Assembly (NCBI GenBank): GCA_016788865.1 | Contig: JAEUSB010000105.1 | Coordinates: 1-53,903 of the forward strand | DNA length: 53,903 bases | From: Leptospirales bacterium | GTDB lineage: Bacteria; Spirochaetota; Leptospiria; Leptospirales; Leptonemataceae | Direction: 5' to 3' | The notes under the pieces: model-generated | The model's input: only the letters and a program-made list of their open reading frames with translations | What the model was told of the DNA's origin: nothing | Databases searched by the model: none | In this document: positions 34,032-43,166 of the stretch, piece after piece | How the letters are laid out: each line of letters opens with the position of its first letter | Numbering within the stretch: position 1 is the first letter of the stretch | Translations under genes and position numbers: made by a program

Positions 34032-34695
34032 TAAAGGCCTCGGATGGTTTGGTAATCGCAAAAATTCCATTGTCAAGCACGCCAGGAATAGAATTGATTT
34101 CGCGCTCCATTTTTTCCGGGCTGTTCATGTCCAGTAGCACGTCAATGATCAAGTTTCCGTTGTCCGTTACAATCGGTCCGTCTTTGCCGCCTTTTGCAAA
34201 CCGCACCGACGGCTTGCCCCCAAGCTCACGAAGTTTTCTTTCAACAAAACGCACGGCAGGGGGAATGCATTCAACGGGCACCGGGAACTTTTCTCCCAGC
34301 TTTGACACGCGCTTGCTTGCATCTGCGATCACTACAAATCGCTTGCTCATTGCATGCACCAGCTTTTCGCGTGTATGTGCAGCTCCTCCGCCTTTGATAA
34401 GACACATGGATGAATCTATTTCGTCCGCTCCATCCACTGAAATATCAAGTGCATCAAAGTCGTCTAACGGGAACACGGACAGACCGTGATCGCGCGCAAG
34501 CACGCTACTGGAAAATGAAGTCACAACGCACTTGAGGCTCAACCTCTCTTCGCGCACGCGGCGTCCCAGATCTTCTATAAAAAATGCAGCAGTTGATCCC
34601 GTGCCCAGGCCCACAGTCTGACCACCCACAACCAGAGCAGCGGCGCGAACGGCAACCGCTCGCTTCTGCTCCTGGTTGGCAGATGCGTCTTTCAC
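34021..34695 (-). CDS. rpiA: Ribose-5-phosphate isomerase A
   Basis: A 224-residue enzyme with the RpiA hallmarks '[17 protein letters not shown]', '[11 protein letters not shown]', '[15 protein letters not shown]' (catalytic Glu) and '[12 protein letters not shown]'. It interconverts ribose 5-phosphate and ribulose 5-phosphate in the pentose phosphate pathway. The GTG start overlaps the stop of the methylmalonyl-CoA mutase gene by four bases (GTGA), so the two are translationally coupled. The HAD phosphatase follows with another overlap. Confidence 0.93.
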   Translation of the reverse strand: MKDASANQEQKRAVAVRAAALVVGGQTVGLGTGSTAAFFIEDLGRRVREERLSLKCVVTSFSSSVLARDHGLSVFPLDDFDALDISVDGADEIDSSMCLIKGGGAAHTREKLVHAMSKRFVVIADASKRVSKLGEKFPVPVECIPPAVRFVERKLRELGGKPSVRFAKGGKDGPIVTDNGNLIIDVLLDMNSPEKMEREINSIPGVLDNGIFAITKPSEAFIAE

Positions 34696-36809
34696 TGAAT
34701 CACTCGCAGGATTTCTCTAGCAGTTGCGATGATACTGGATCCCGGTCCAAATATACCCGCCACACCTGCCTGGCGTAAAAAGTCATAGTCTTGCTGGGGA
34801 ATTACACCACCGCAAACCACGCGAATGTCTCCGGCGTTTTGAGCTTTGAGTTCTTTGATTAACTCCGGAACGAGTGTTTTGTGCCCGGCGGCCAGCGACG
34901 AAACTCCTACAACGTGAACGTCATTTTCTACTGCTGATTTCGCTACCTCGGCTGGAGTCATGAAGAGCGACCCAATATCCACATCAAAGCCCAGATCCGA
35001 AAGTGAGGTCGCAATCACATGCGCCCCACGGTCGTGGCCATCCTGGCCCATCTTGGCTACAAGAATACGCGGCCTGCGGCCGTTCTTCTTCTCAAACTCC
35101 TCAATCTTAAGCCGTAACTCTTTCCATTCCGCATTCTCGGCAAACATGGCTCCATACACTCCAGAAATTGAGCTGGTCGGCGCCGCATAACGTCCAAACT
35201 CTTTTTCCATGGCAAAGGAGATCTCACCCACCGTTGCGCGGAGGCGTGCGGCTGCGACGGCAAGTTCAAGTAAGTTCCCCTTACCAGACTTTGCGGCTTC
35301 CGTAATTGCAGCAAGGGCCTTCTCAACTGCCGCGGAATCTCGTGAGGCTCTAATCTTTTCCAGGCGAGCAATCTGCTTGGCCAGAACTTCGCGGTTGTCT
35401 ATCTCGAGAATTTCAATAGGTTCTTCCTGTTTGGGACGATACTTGTTAACCCCAACGATTACCTTGTCGCCTCGATCAACCATTGCCTGATGACGTGTTG
35501 CACATTCTTCGATTTTGCGTTTTGGCATTCCGGAGAGTATGGCCCGAGTCATACCGCCTAATTCCGCAACTTCCTTAATGATCGATTCTGCCCTGGAGAT
35601 TAGATCCGCGGTCAGGGATTCCATGAAGTAACTTCCTCCCCATGGATCTATCACGTGAGGAATCCCAGTTTCCTCTGCAATAACGAGTTGCGTGTTCCTG
35701 GCAACGCGCGCACTGAAATCCGTCGGAAGTGCAATCGCTTCATCCAGAGCATTGGTGTGGAGACTCTGTGTTCCCCCGAATACAGCAGCCATTGCTTCAA
35801 CTGTGGTGCGAATAACGTTGTTATAGGGATCCTGCTCTGTTAAACTCACACCGCTGGTCTGACAATGAGTCCGTAGCAACAAGGATTTGTCCGATTTGGG
35901 TTTGAATTGCTGCATATGGCGCGCCCATAAAACCCGCGCAGCGCGAAGTTTCGCAATTTCCATGTAGAAGTTCATTCCAATTGCAAAAAAGAAAGATAGC
36001 CTGGGCGCAAAATCATCAATGTCAAGGCCACGCTCAAGTGCTGCTTTTACGTATTCAAGGCCATCAGCAATTGTGAACGCAAGCTCAAGTTCGCAAGTCG
36101 CTCCTGCTTCTTGCATGTGATAGCCAGAAATGCTAATTGAATTGAACTTTGGCATCTTCTTCGCAGTAAATTCAATGATATCAGAAACCAATCGCATGGA
36201 CGGTTCCGGCGGATAGATGTAGGTATTGCGGACCATGAATTCTTTGAGAATATCATTCTGGATTGTCCCGGAAAGCTTATCGGCCGTGACACCCTGCTCT
36301 TCTCCGGCGACGATGAAACATGCAAGCACGGGAATAACGGCGCCATTCATTGTCATCGAAACAGATATTTCGTGGAGCGGGATTTCATTGAAGAGGATCT
36401 TCATGTCCTCAACGGAATCGATTGCGACGCCTGCTTTTCCCACATCGCCTGTCACGCGCGGATGATCCGAATCATACCCGCGATGCGTGGCCAGGTCAAA
36501 TGCCACCGAAAGGCCCTTCTGGCCCATGGCAAGGTTTCGCTTATAGAATGCGTTTGACTCTTCTGCCGTAGAGAATCCCGCGTACTGGCGAATGGTCCAC
36601 GGACGATTGGCGTACATGGAGGTGTAGGGGCCGCGGAGAAACGGGAAGAATCCCGGGAGCGAACTGGTTAGATCGCTCGGGGGTGCGTCCTGGGGTGTAT
36701 ACAGTGGCTTAAAGGGAATGCCTTCCGGAGTTTGATGAACCAGGTCTTGATCTGTCTTTCCCTTCAAATCCTTTGCAAGTTGCTTCTGCCAATCCGCGAA
36801 ATGCGCCAT
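34692..36809 (-). CDS. Methylmalonyl-CoA mutase, single-chain, B12-dependent
   Basis: A 705-residue protein from '[11 protein letters not shown]'; 133 upstream in-frame codons overlap the divergent lipoprotein and lack conserved sequence, so they were excluded. The N-terminal TIM barrel has '[20 protein letters not shown]', '[21 protein letters not shown]' and '[15 protein letters not shown]'. The C-terminal cobalamin domain shows the D-x-H-x-x-G motif in '[13 protein letters not shown]' (about residue 595), followed by '[10 protein letters not shown]'. It isomerises methylmalonyl-CoA and succinyl-CoA with adenosylcobalamin and is the homodimeric (Sbm/MutB-like) form. Residues around the active site follow methylmalonyl-CoA rather than isobutyryl-CoA mutases. 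rpiA overlaps its stop. The chaperone MeaB and the epimerase are not in the window. Confidence 0.93.
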   Translation of the reverse strand: MAHFADWQKQLAKDLKGKTDQDLVHQTPEGIPFKPLYTPQDAPPSDLTSSLPGFFPFLRGPYTSMYANRPWTIRQYAGFSTAEESNAFYKRNLAMGQKGLSVAFDLATHRGYDSDHPRVTGDVGKAGVAIDSVEDMKILFNEIPLHEISVSMTMNGAVIPVLACFIVAGEEQGVTADKLSGTIQNDILKEFMVRNTYIYPPEPSMRLVSDIIEFTAKKMPKFNSISISGYHMQEAGATCELELAFTIADGLEYVKAALERGLDIDDFAPRLSFFFAIGMNFYMEIAKLRAARVLWARHMQQFKPKSDKSLLLRTHCQTSGVSLTEQDPYNNVIRTTVEAMAAVFGGTQSLHTNALDEAIALPTDFSARVARNTQLVIAEETGIPHVIDPWGGSYFMESLTADLISRAESIIKEVAELGGMTRAILSGMPKRKIEECATRHQAMVDRGDKVIVGVNKYRPKQEEPIEILEIDNREVLAKQIARLEKIRASRDSAAVEKALAAITEAAKSGKGNLLELAVAAARLRATVGEISFAMEKEFGRYAAPTSSISGVYGAMFAENAEWKELRLKIEEFEKKNGRRPRILVAKMGQDGHDRGAHVIATSLSDLGFDVDIGSLFMTPAEVAKSAVENDVHVVGVSSLAAGHKTLVPELIKELKAQNAGDIRVVCGGVIPQQDYDFLRQAGVAGIFGPGSSIIATAREILRVIQ

Positions 36810-36921
36810 ACAACATCGATTGGAAAACCAGGTTCTGAGAAAAGCGGAAAATCGGGCCAGAACTACGGCCGTGGCGGGCAAAAAGGATTGCGGGGGACGG
36901 GCACAAGGATGTCTACGGGCT

Positions 36922-38037
36922 ATGCGTTGGCGGAAATTCGCAGCGGTCGGCTTTTGTCTGCTTTCCTGTTGCGCCCAATATGATGCGCAGTCCTCGCTCC
37001 TCGTTCTAGGACTATTGTCAGGTTCGGGCGGGTGTTCAGTTCCGGGGACCTGGGGACGGCAGATCAAGCTTACTTTCAACAATGCAGCCCAGGCACTGAA
37101 TCTGGACAATTTCCCGGTGCTCGTGACTTTGAACTCTAGCCGGGTTCCGTATTGTTTGATCCAGAGCCAGGGACAGGATCTGCGATTCTTTGATTCAGAC
37201 AATACCACTTCGCTCGACTATGAGATCGAAAGATTCGATCCTGCGGGCACATCCTATGTCTGGGTGCGCGTGCCGCGGATTGATGCGTCATCCACCACTG
37301 ACTTCATTTATATGCGCTACGGAAATGGAACAGCCTCTGACGCGCAAAACAAGACCGGAGTGTGGAGTGCAAACTATCGTGCCGTTTACCATTTGACATC
37401 CGGATTCACCGACTCAAGCTCAAGCGCGAATAACGGGGCAGACGCATCCACTACCAGCCTGACAAACGGAGTCATTGGATCCGGGCGGAGTTTTCTGACC
37501 ACGGGAAACAGCAATATTACAAATGGAGTGACCGGCTACTCCGCAGCGACTGGCACAATTGAAGCCTGGGCTCGGGCCACCATCCTTCCCACGGCGGGAA
37601 CGCGAAAATACATCTTCTCGCATCGAGTTGGCTCCACCAATACACGCATTTATTTGTATTCGCTCAATGCTACCGGTGACTTTCGATTTGGAATAGGAGA
37701 CATCTTTGACATTTCATGCGGAGCCTGCAACTCGACCGGAATTCAGCTTTCTGTGGGTCAGTGGAATTATCTGGGACTGAGCTGGAATAGCGGAGCGTTC
37801 GCAGTTTACGCCAACGGAGCAGCTACTCCAACAAACTCAACCGGAGCCTACACCAACTTTGGAAGCATAGACACGAACACCTTTCTCGGCTCGTTCAAGA
37901 ACTCAGGCGAAAACTGGGATGGAATAATAGATGAAGTGCGGGTGTCCAATGTCGTCAGACCTGCCGCTTATTTCGCGGCTCAAAATCTCTCCATGCGTGA
38001 TACGTTCATTACGTACGGAGCGGAGGAGATTTTTTGA
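36922..38037 (+). CDS. DUF2341/LamG-domain lipoprotein
   Basis: A 372-residue protein from '[17 protein letters not shown]', a lipoprotein signal with a lipobox Cys at 15/16. After a Gly/Ser linker there is a DUF2341 domain (about 40-145): '[26 protein letters not shown]', 'DLRFFDSDN', '[24 protein letters not shown]'. A LamG/concanavalin-like jelly-roll follows (about 165-365; '[14 protein letters not shown]', '[19 protein letters not shown]', '[15 protein letters not shown]'). It is probably a surface carbohydrate- or ligand-binding protein. An upstream in-frame ATG at 36820 would bury the signal and is rejected. Divergent from the mutase gene, 112 bases apart. Confidence 0.83.
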   Translation: MRWRKFAAVGFCLLSCCAQYDAQSSLLVLGLLSGSGGCSVPGTWGRQIKLTFNNAAQALNLDNFPVLVTLNSSRVPYCLIQSQGQDLRFFDSDNTTSLDYEIERFDPAGTSYVWVRVPRIDASSTTDFIYMRYGNGTASDAQNKTGVWSANYRAVYHLTSGFTDSSSSANNGADASTTSLTNGVIGSGRSFLTTGNSNITNGVTGYSAATGTIEAWARATILPTAGTRKYIFSHRVGSTNTRIYLYSLNATGDFRFGIGDIFDISCGACNSTGIQLSVGQWNYLGLSWNSGAFAVYANGAATPTNSTGAYTNFGSIDTNTFLGSFKNSGENWDGIIDEVRVSNVVRPAAYFAAQNLSMRDTFITYGAEEIF

Positions 38038-38122
38038 AGGAGACATTGATCCCGCTAAGTTGGAGTTCATCCGGCCGTATCGATTCGAGATCATTGCAAG
38101 TCCCGGGATGAATAAGTCTGTA

Positions 38123-38578
38123 TCAATCGTAACTTGAATCGACGACGGCTAACGTTACAGTAGCCCGTGCGGTAAGTTTCTCGCGGCCTTTCATAGTCGC
38201 ATAGACAAAGGAATCCACGATAATCAGAGTCTTTCCGTTCCGCAGGACCTGGGCCTCGCACCTTAAACTCTCGCCAATGGCAGGTCGCAGTAGATTGATT
38301 TTGTATTCCACCGAGAGCACAACTTCATTCCGGGCTATCAGACTTCCGCCGGCGCAACCGGCAGTATGATCCGCCATGGTTGAAAGAACCCCGGCATGTA
38401 CAAAATTATTTTGTTGCATGTGCTTTTCTTCAATTTTGAGAGAAGTCACGGCCTGCCCGATTCCAATGGACTCAAGCTTGAATCCAACCTCACGAATGAA
38501 TGGAGCACGCTCAAAAATCTCTTGAACTCGGTTCAGGAATTCGGGATCTCTAGGCTTTAGTTTTTGCTCGAGTCGCAT
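38123..38578 (-). CDS. PaaI-type hotdog-fold thioesterase
   Basis: A 151-residue hotdog protein. The central helix carries 'NNFVHAGVLSTMADHTAGCAGGSL', matching the H-G/A-G ... D/E active-site pattern of PaaI thioesterases, followed by 'VVLSVEYKINLLRPAIGESLRCEAQV'. These hydrolyse acyl- or aromatic acyl-CoA esters; the substrate is unknown. It starts six bases after the dehalogenase stop, with GAAGG upstream, so both are on one transcript. Confidence 0.85.
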   Translation of the reverse strand: MRLEQKLKPRDPEFLNRVQEIFERAPFIREVGFKLESIGIGQAVTSLKIEEKHMQQNNFVHAGVLSTMADHTAGCAGGSLIARNEVVLSVEYKINLLRPAIGESLRCEAQVLRNGKTLIIVDSFVYATMKGREKLTARATVTLAVVDSSYD

Positions 38579-38584
38579 CAGCCA

Positions 38585-39463
38585 TTACACCTTCCACGAG
38601 ATCAACTTCGCTGCTATTTCTTCGCCTTTGTCTTCCTGCAAGAAATGCCCCGCATCTACAATCGTATCGTGCGGTTGGCCGCTTGCTCCGGGAATTCGCT
38701 CGCGGAGTGCTATGTCTCCCCCTCGCGTAATTGGATCGCCATCGCTGAAGAGTGTGAGGAAAGGCCTGCTCCACCTGGAAAGAACTTCCCAGGCTTTGCG
38801 GTTTGGAATACAGGCAGGGTCCTCGGTTGTTGTGGGGACGAGCAATGGAAACTTTCGCGCGGCAACCTTAAACGCCTCCTCCGGAAAAGGAGCATCGTAT
38901 GCAGATTCAATTTCCGGCGCAAAGCCTTTGCAGCCCTTGCGAATGAGCTCGCCAATCTTCATCACGGGCATGGTCTGAGACGATTTCTGCCAGCGCAGGA
39001 AAACTTTACCCGGACTCACGTCACCGGTAGGCAAGAACGTATTTGCCGCACAAACCCGGCGAAAGAGATCAGGCTCCTCACCAACAAAACGCAGGCCAAG
39101 GAGACCGCCCCAGTCCTGGCAATAGAGCGAGATATCCTTTAGCCCGAGGTTGTGCACCAGCTCCTTTAACCAGTCGAGATGACTTTGATAGGTATAGGCC
39201 TGGGGATCCTTTGGCTTGTCGCTTTTCCCAAAACCAACTAGATCCGGGGCAATTACTCGAAACCCGGAATTTGCAAGCGGCGGAATCATCTTCCGATAGA
39301 GGTAGCTCCAACTCGGTTCACCGTGCAGGAGGAGAAAGACAGGCCCCTGCCCCTCATCCACGTAGTGCATGCGAAGTCCGTTCTTGAGTTCAAGATAGTT
39401 TGGAGTGAAAGGGTAACCCGGTAAATTCTGAAATCGCGAATCAGGCGTACGAAAGTATTCCAT
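38585..39463 (-). CDS. Haloalkane dehalogenase (HLD-I-like alpha/beta hydrolase)
   Basis: A 292-residue alpha/beta hydrolase with the dehalogenase-type oxyanion motif 'LLHGEPSWSYLYRKM' (HGEP 47-50). The nucleophile Asp117 is followed by halide-binding Trp118 in 'CQDWGGLLGLRF'. A second likely halide-stabilising Trp158 is in 'FLRWQKSSQ'. The acid Asp243 is in 'FSDGDPITRGGD' and the base His273 in 'AGHFLQED'. This arrangement is that of subfamily HLD-I (DhlA/DhmA) rather than epoxide hydrolases. It would cleave carbon-halogen bonds with water, although natural substrates of many members are unknown. The thioesterase gene follows at once. A palindrome covers the region just upstream of its ATG. 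Confidence 0.85.
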   Translation of the reverse strand: MEYFRTPDSRFQNLPGYPFTPNYLELKNGLRMHYVDEGQGPVFLLLHGEPSWSYLYRKMIPPLANSGFRVIAPDLVGFGKSDKPKDPQAYTYQSHLDWLKELVHNLGLKDISLYCQDWGGLLGLRFVGEEPDLFRRVCAANTFLPTGDVSPGKVFLRWQKSSQTMPVMKIGELIRKGCKGFAPEIESAYDAPFPEEAFKVAARKFPLLVPTTTEDPACIPNRKAWEVLSRWSRPFLTLFSDGDPITRGGDIALRERIPGASGQPHDTIVDAGHFLQEDKGEEIAAKLISWKV

Positions 39464-39480
39464 GGTGAGAATATTTCACC
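39464..39480. promoter_or_regulatory. Palindromic sequence at the dehalogenase start
   Basis: GGTGA at 39464-39468 is mirrored by TCACC at 39476-39480 around an AT-rich centre, a 17-bp imperfect palindrome directly adjoining the dehalogenase ATG in the 115-base divergent region. Its form suits a repressor operator; no regulator gene is adjacent. Confidence 0.3.
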
Positions 39481-39578
39481 TGCTCGAGGCGAAACAAGAG
39501 ATTTTTCAAAACCTTTGCTTGCGTTGAAGCGCGCCAATCGGAGGTTTGTTGAGATCGCGCATAGTTTGCGGAGGAATC

Positions 39579-41348
39579 TTGAAAATCTGGAACTCACTTC
39601 ATTCGTATTTTCTAAAGAATATTGTAACCTCGAGTTACGTGCTCTCGCGCCGTGCTGAAGGGTTGTTGCGTTTCAACCTGGTCCTACTTATAGGAATCCC
39701 CTGTTTTCTCCTCGCGTATCTCATTTTTATTCCACACCGGTTACCTGTAGCGGCACCTCCCATGCTGATCGGGATACTGACAGCCAGTGTTAGTCTAGTC
39801 ATTCTGCGCCGGGGAAATTCGTTTGCTGCGGGTCAGTTTCTTGCCGCATCGATTGCGTTGATTCTAATCGCGGCGCAGTTTCTCAAGGTGCTCGATCCGG
39901 ATTTTAAGACGTCGTTCTCAAGTTTCCTGTACCTCTTTCCCGTTCCAGTTCTCATTGTTGCCTTGTTCGGCAGACTCTCCTGGATCATTCCAATTGCGCT
40001 TCTTATGATGCTTGCCGATGGACTGTTCTTTGCATTGGTGTACACAAGTCCTGGCGGTAATCCTATCACCGCTCAAGTGGGATTGGCTTCCTCTGTTATT
40101 GCGTTGATCTTGAGTACGGCCCTCCTCTACCTGCTGCGAACGATTGTCGACGGGGCTATTACACGCGTTGAGGCACTCAACCTGTCACTTTCGAGGTTCG
40201 TCCCTGCTGAATTCCTCCGCCTCTTAAATCGTCGGAGCGTTGAAGAGATTGCTCTCGGAGAAAGCAGGGAAGCGACCATGAGCGTCCTCTTCTCTGACAT
40301 TCGCGACTTTACTTCACTTGCCGAGGGGAATACCCCGGAAACAAATTTCAAATTCATTAACGACTATCTGAAGCGGATGGGTCCGGTGATTCGTGATCAC
40401 GATGGGTTCATCGACAAATATATCGGCGACGGAATTCTGGCATTGTTCGAGCGTGCGGATGATGCTGTACGGGCTGGCCTGGCCATGCTCGTAGAACTTG
40501 ATGCTTTCAACCAGGACAGACCTGAACCTACCGAGATTGGAATTGGCATTCATACAGGTCGCATCATGCTCGGAACCATCGGCGAGGAATTGCGAATGGA
40601 GAATACCGTGATTGGGGACACGGTAAACTCTGCTTCGAGAATCGAGGCGCTCACAAAGGCGTATCGGACCAGGTTCCTGGTTAGCCGCGATACTTTGCAG
40701 GCCATGCAGGATCGTTCCATTGTGCAGGCACGCCTCATTGACATTACTCTGGTAAAGGGCAAGCGCAAACCCCTCTACATTCATGAGATTGTCTGCGGCG
40801 AAAGTGAAGACGTCATGAAAGCCAAGATTGAGGGTGGCCCGCTCCTGGAAAAAGGGGTAACCGCAGTGCGCTCGGGCGATTACATCGAGGGCAAAAACCT
40901 GTTCGAGGAATACCTCGGCAAGTATCCATTTGATCGCACTGCGAAAGTGCATCTACAACGGTGCGCGCGTGTATTCAATCAATTCAAAGGAAAATCGATC
41001 TTCGAAAAATACGGCGACATTTCTACCGTGGCGAATCTAGTCGAAATTTTCTACGAGAAAATTCTACGCGACGATCTGCTGAGTGACTTCTTCACTCACT
41101 CGAACATGACCAGGCTAAAAGGACATCAGACCCGTTTCATAGCCATGCTCATGGGCGCGCCCATCAGATTTGATACTCGCGCGCTGGAATACGCGCACGC
41201 GCATCTGCCAATTACTCCTCTGCATTTCAAGCGCGTTGGCACACTCCTGGAATCTGCCCTGGCGGAAGGAGGTATGGAGACAGAGGATATTGATTCGATC
41301 ATGTCCAGGATTGCAAGTTTTGAAAGAGTGATTGTTTCCCGGAATTGA
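39579..41348 (+). CDS. Class III adenylate cyclase fused to a C-terminal truncated haemoglobin
   Basis: 589 residues from a TTG at 39579 that follows GGAGGA; a TTG 33 bases upstream lacks a ribosome binding site. About six transmembrane helices (roughly 32-190) lead to a cyclase domain (about 225-400). It has metal-binding Asp240 ('VLFSDIRDFT') and Asp284 ('KYIGDGILALF'), adenylate-type Lys280, and 'VIGDTVNSASRIE'. A helical repeat-like linker (about 415-465) precedes a group-1 truncated haemoglobin (473-582). That domain shows 'SIFEKYGDISTVANLVEIFYEKIL' with B10 Tyr492, 'NMTRLKGHQTRF' with E11 Gln517, and proximal His540 in 'EYAHAHLPITPLHF'. These match the residues of mycobacterial trHbN. 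The enzyme should make cAMP under control of haem-bound O2, NO or CO; this control is inferred. Confidence 0.85.
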   Translation: MKIWNSLHSYFLKNIVTSSYVLSRRAEGLLRFNLVLLIGIPCFLLAYLIFIPHRLPVAAPPMLIGILTASVSLVILRRGNSFAAGQFLAASIALILIAAQFLKVLDPDFKTSFSSFLYLFPVPVLIVALFGRLSWIIPIALLMMLADGLFFALVYTSPGGNPITAQVGLASSVIALILSTALLYLLRTIVDGAITRVEALNLSLSRFVPAEFLRLLNRRSVEEIALGESREATMSVLFSDIRDFTSLAEGNTPETNFKFINDYLKRMGPVIRDHDGFIDKYIGDGILALFERADDAVRAGLAMLVELDAFNQDRPEPTEIGIGIHTGRIMLGTIGEELRMENTVIGDTVNSASRIEALTKAYRTRFLVSRDTLQAMQDRSIVQARLIDITLVKGKRKPLYIHEIVCGESEDVMKAKIEGGPLLEKGVTAVRSGDYIEGKNLFEEYLGKYPFDRTAKVHLQRCARVFNQFKGKSIFEKYGDISTVANLVEIFYEKILRDDLLSDFFTHSNMTRLKGHQTRFIAMLMGAPIRFDTRALEYAHAHLPITPLHFKRVGTLLESALAEGGMETEDIDSIMSRIASFERVIVSRN

Positions 41349-41412
41349 TTCTGCATCTGCTTGTGCAGGCTATCATGCGTTCACGCCGGGCAGGCCACTT
41401 TCCATCTGATTG

Positions 41413-41910
41413 TTAGCTGATTTCTGTTAGCGGAAAGTGTTTGTAAGCAAGGTCAATATGCCGTTGCTCCTCGCGGGCAATCTCACCAAATATCTTTGCT
41501 GTCTTTTCATCAATCGTGAGCAGGGTATCATGAAAACGTTGGCCGGCTCTGCGTCCACGCTCTTCTGAATCTGCAATGTAGTGCGCAAAACTACGTGCAT
41601 CCTTACATTTACTCAACGATTGCCAGAGTGAATCGCTGACAGGACGTTCCTGCACATCGATTTCCATTTCTTCAAGACGACCCAGTAGCCAGGTCATATG
41701 CTTGGTTTCTTCGGCAGCGAGATGTTTCCATGCATCGCGCAATGACTGCGGCGCGTCAGTGTAGATTTCTGCAGCGCGATTGAAAGCGCGCTCTGCCTGG
41801 AGTTCTGCGAATGCAGCTGTGCGCAACCGATCGCCGATTCCTTCTCTGGTTGGTAGTGGCCGGGGAGCGAGCACAACGCCCGCTTGAACTAAGAACGGAG
41901 ACCAGTCCAT
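41413..41910 (-). CDS. Ferritin-like diiron protein
   Basis: A 165-residue four-helix protein with two diiron half-sites: Glu36/40 with Glu68-x-x-His71 ('AAEETKHMTW'), and Glu116 with Glu148-x-x-His151 ('AREEQRHIDLA'). The spacing between helices fits the rubrerythrin/ferritin-like superfamily, but there is no rubredoxin domain. Possible roles are iron or peroxide handling, or an oxygenase-type reaction as in MiaE. Its ATG directly abuts the stop of the CRP-like gene (TGAATG), so translation is coupled. It converges on the cyclase-haemoglobin gene. Confidence 0.75.
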   Translation of the reverse strand: MDWSPFLVQAGVVLAPRPLPTREGIGDRLRTAAFAELQAERAFNRAAEIYTDAPQSLRDAWKHLAAEETKHMTWLLGRLEEMEIDVQERPVSDSLWQSLSKCKDARSFAHYIADSEERGRRAGQRFHDTLLTIDEKTAKIFGEIAREEQRHIDLAYKHFPLTEIS

Positions 41911-43119
41911 TCAGGTCGCAGTTTTTTCGCGCTTCCGTTCCATGCTGGACTTCTTCTTGTGGAACTGAACCTGTTTTTCAAGTTCAACCAGATCCATACA
42001 GATAACTTTGCCTTCATCCAGTTTGAGCCAGCGAGATTTCAAGAGTTCCATCAAGTAATGTTCATCTTTGACAGGATCGAAGCCCACCATCTTCAATAGA
42101 TCCTTGCCACCCAGATCAAACGTGTAGGCTGCTTTGGGGGCAATCTTCACGTGATGCTTTTCAGCAAGAGTGAGGAGCGTATCATACAGGCGACCGACAG
42201 GATCTGTAATCATCAGGTTTGCAAGCTGACGATAAGCCATCCAGATACGTTCTGATAAGATTGTAATAAGACGCGAAGCCAGCTGAGGTTGTGCCTGAAC
42301 CATTCCCTCAAAGTTTGCTTTGTTGATGGCAAGCATGGTTGTGGTTTCCGATGCAATCGCAGACGCACTCCTGGGCTTGTTATCTAGCAGAGCCATCTCA
42401 CCGAATATGTCTCCTGTCTGAAGCACGGCGAGCATCACTTCCTGTCCATCCACCATCTTGGTAATCTTCACACGACCGCTCTGCATGATGTAGAGTTCGC
42501 GGCCTGGCTCATTCTCTGAGAAGATCATATCATCTGGTTTATAAGTGCGATTGATTGTGGTCTCTGGAATCTGAACTGCCTTGAGCGGCTTGTTCATGGA
42601 CTGCAGGTGCATCTTGGCCTGGCTGACCTTGTCGCCCTGCGGAACCCATTGCAGATACTTCTGAAACGCGTACGCGGCATGATGCGGTCGCTTTTCTTTC
42701 ATCCAGTATTCGCCCAGGCTGAATAAATGCGACGGATCTTCTTCCACTGCATTTCTAAAAGACAGGCGTGTAATGGTGTTATCAAATGCGCGAAGCTTAA
42801 CGGAGAACGAACGGATGATCTTCATTGCCACCGGTGCGTTCTTCTGAATCAGGAGACCGAACTGATCGTTGTTTACAACGATGAGCGAGCAGTCACTGAG
42901 TGCTACGACTGTTTCAATCCGCGAGTGTCCGGACATGGCACTCTCAACGCCAAAGAAATCCCCTGGGCCCAGAACCGCAGACGGATCTTCTCCGATGACC
43001 GGGCTTTCCTTGGCCGTCTTCAGCTTCCCCTGGCGAATGATGTAAAAGGTCAGCGCTTCCCTTTTGCCCTCTATGACCACATAGGAGCCGGCTTTAAAAT
43101 TGAGCATTTGAAAGGACAT
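41911..43119 (-). CDS. Double cyclic-nucleotide-binding protein with CRP-like C-terminus
   Basis: A 402-residue protein with two CNB beta-rolls (about 6-115 and 190-305). The second has an intact phosphate-binding cassette 'FGEMALLDNKPRSASA', including the Glu and Arg that bind cAMP. The first ('FFGVESAMSGHSRIETV') is variant but keeps an Arg. A linker contains TPR-like helices ('YAFQKYLQWVPQGDKVSQAK'). The C-terminal 100 residues ('DPVGRLYDTLLTLAEKH', 'DLGGKDLLKMVGFDPVKDEHYLMELLKSRWL') follow the CRP/FNR winged-helix layout, perhaps degenerate. It is a likely receptor for cAMP from the cyclases in this window. Coupled to the downstream ferritin-like gene by TGAATG. Confidence 0.83.
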   Translation of the reverse strand: MSFQMLNFKAGSYVVIEGKREALTFYIIRQGKLKTAKESPVIGEDPSAVLGPGDFFGVESAMSGHSRIETVVALSDCSLIVVNNDQFGLLIQKNAPVAMKIIRSFSVKLRAFDNTITRLSFRNAVEEDPSHLFSLGEYWMKEKRPHHAAYAFQKYLQWVPQGDKVSQAKMHLQSMNKPLKAVQIPETTINRTYKPDDMIFSENEPGRELYIMQSGRVKITKMVDGQEVMLAVLQTGDIFGEMALLDNKPRSASAIASETTTMLAINKANFEGMVQAQPQLASRLITILSERIWMAYRQLANLMITDPVGRLYDTLLTLAEKHHVKIAPKAAYTFDLGGKDLLKMVGFDPVKDEHYLMELLKSRWLKLDEGKVICMDLVELEKQVQFHKKKSSMERKREKTAT

Positions 43120-43166
43120 GGCTTAATTCAGGGGTCGATCGAAGGACACTGGTGACAACAACAAAA

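Noticed and set aside
36810..37208. N-terminal extension of methylmalonyl-CoA mutase by 133 residues
   Set aside because: The extra sequence is not mutase-like and overlaps the divergent DUF2341 lipoprotein; the ATG at 36809 gives the normal family length.
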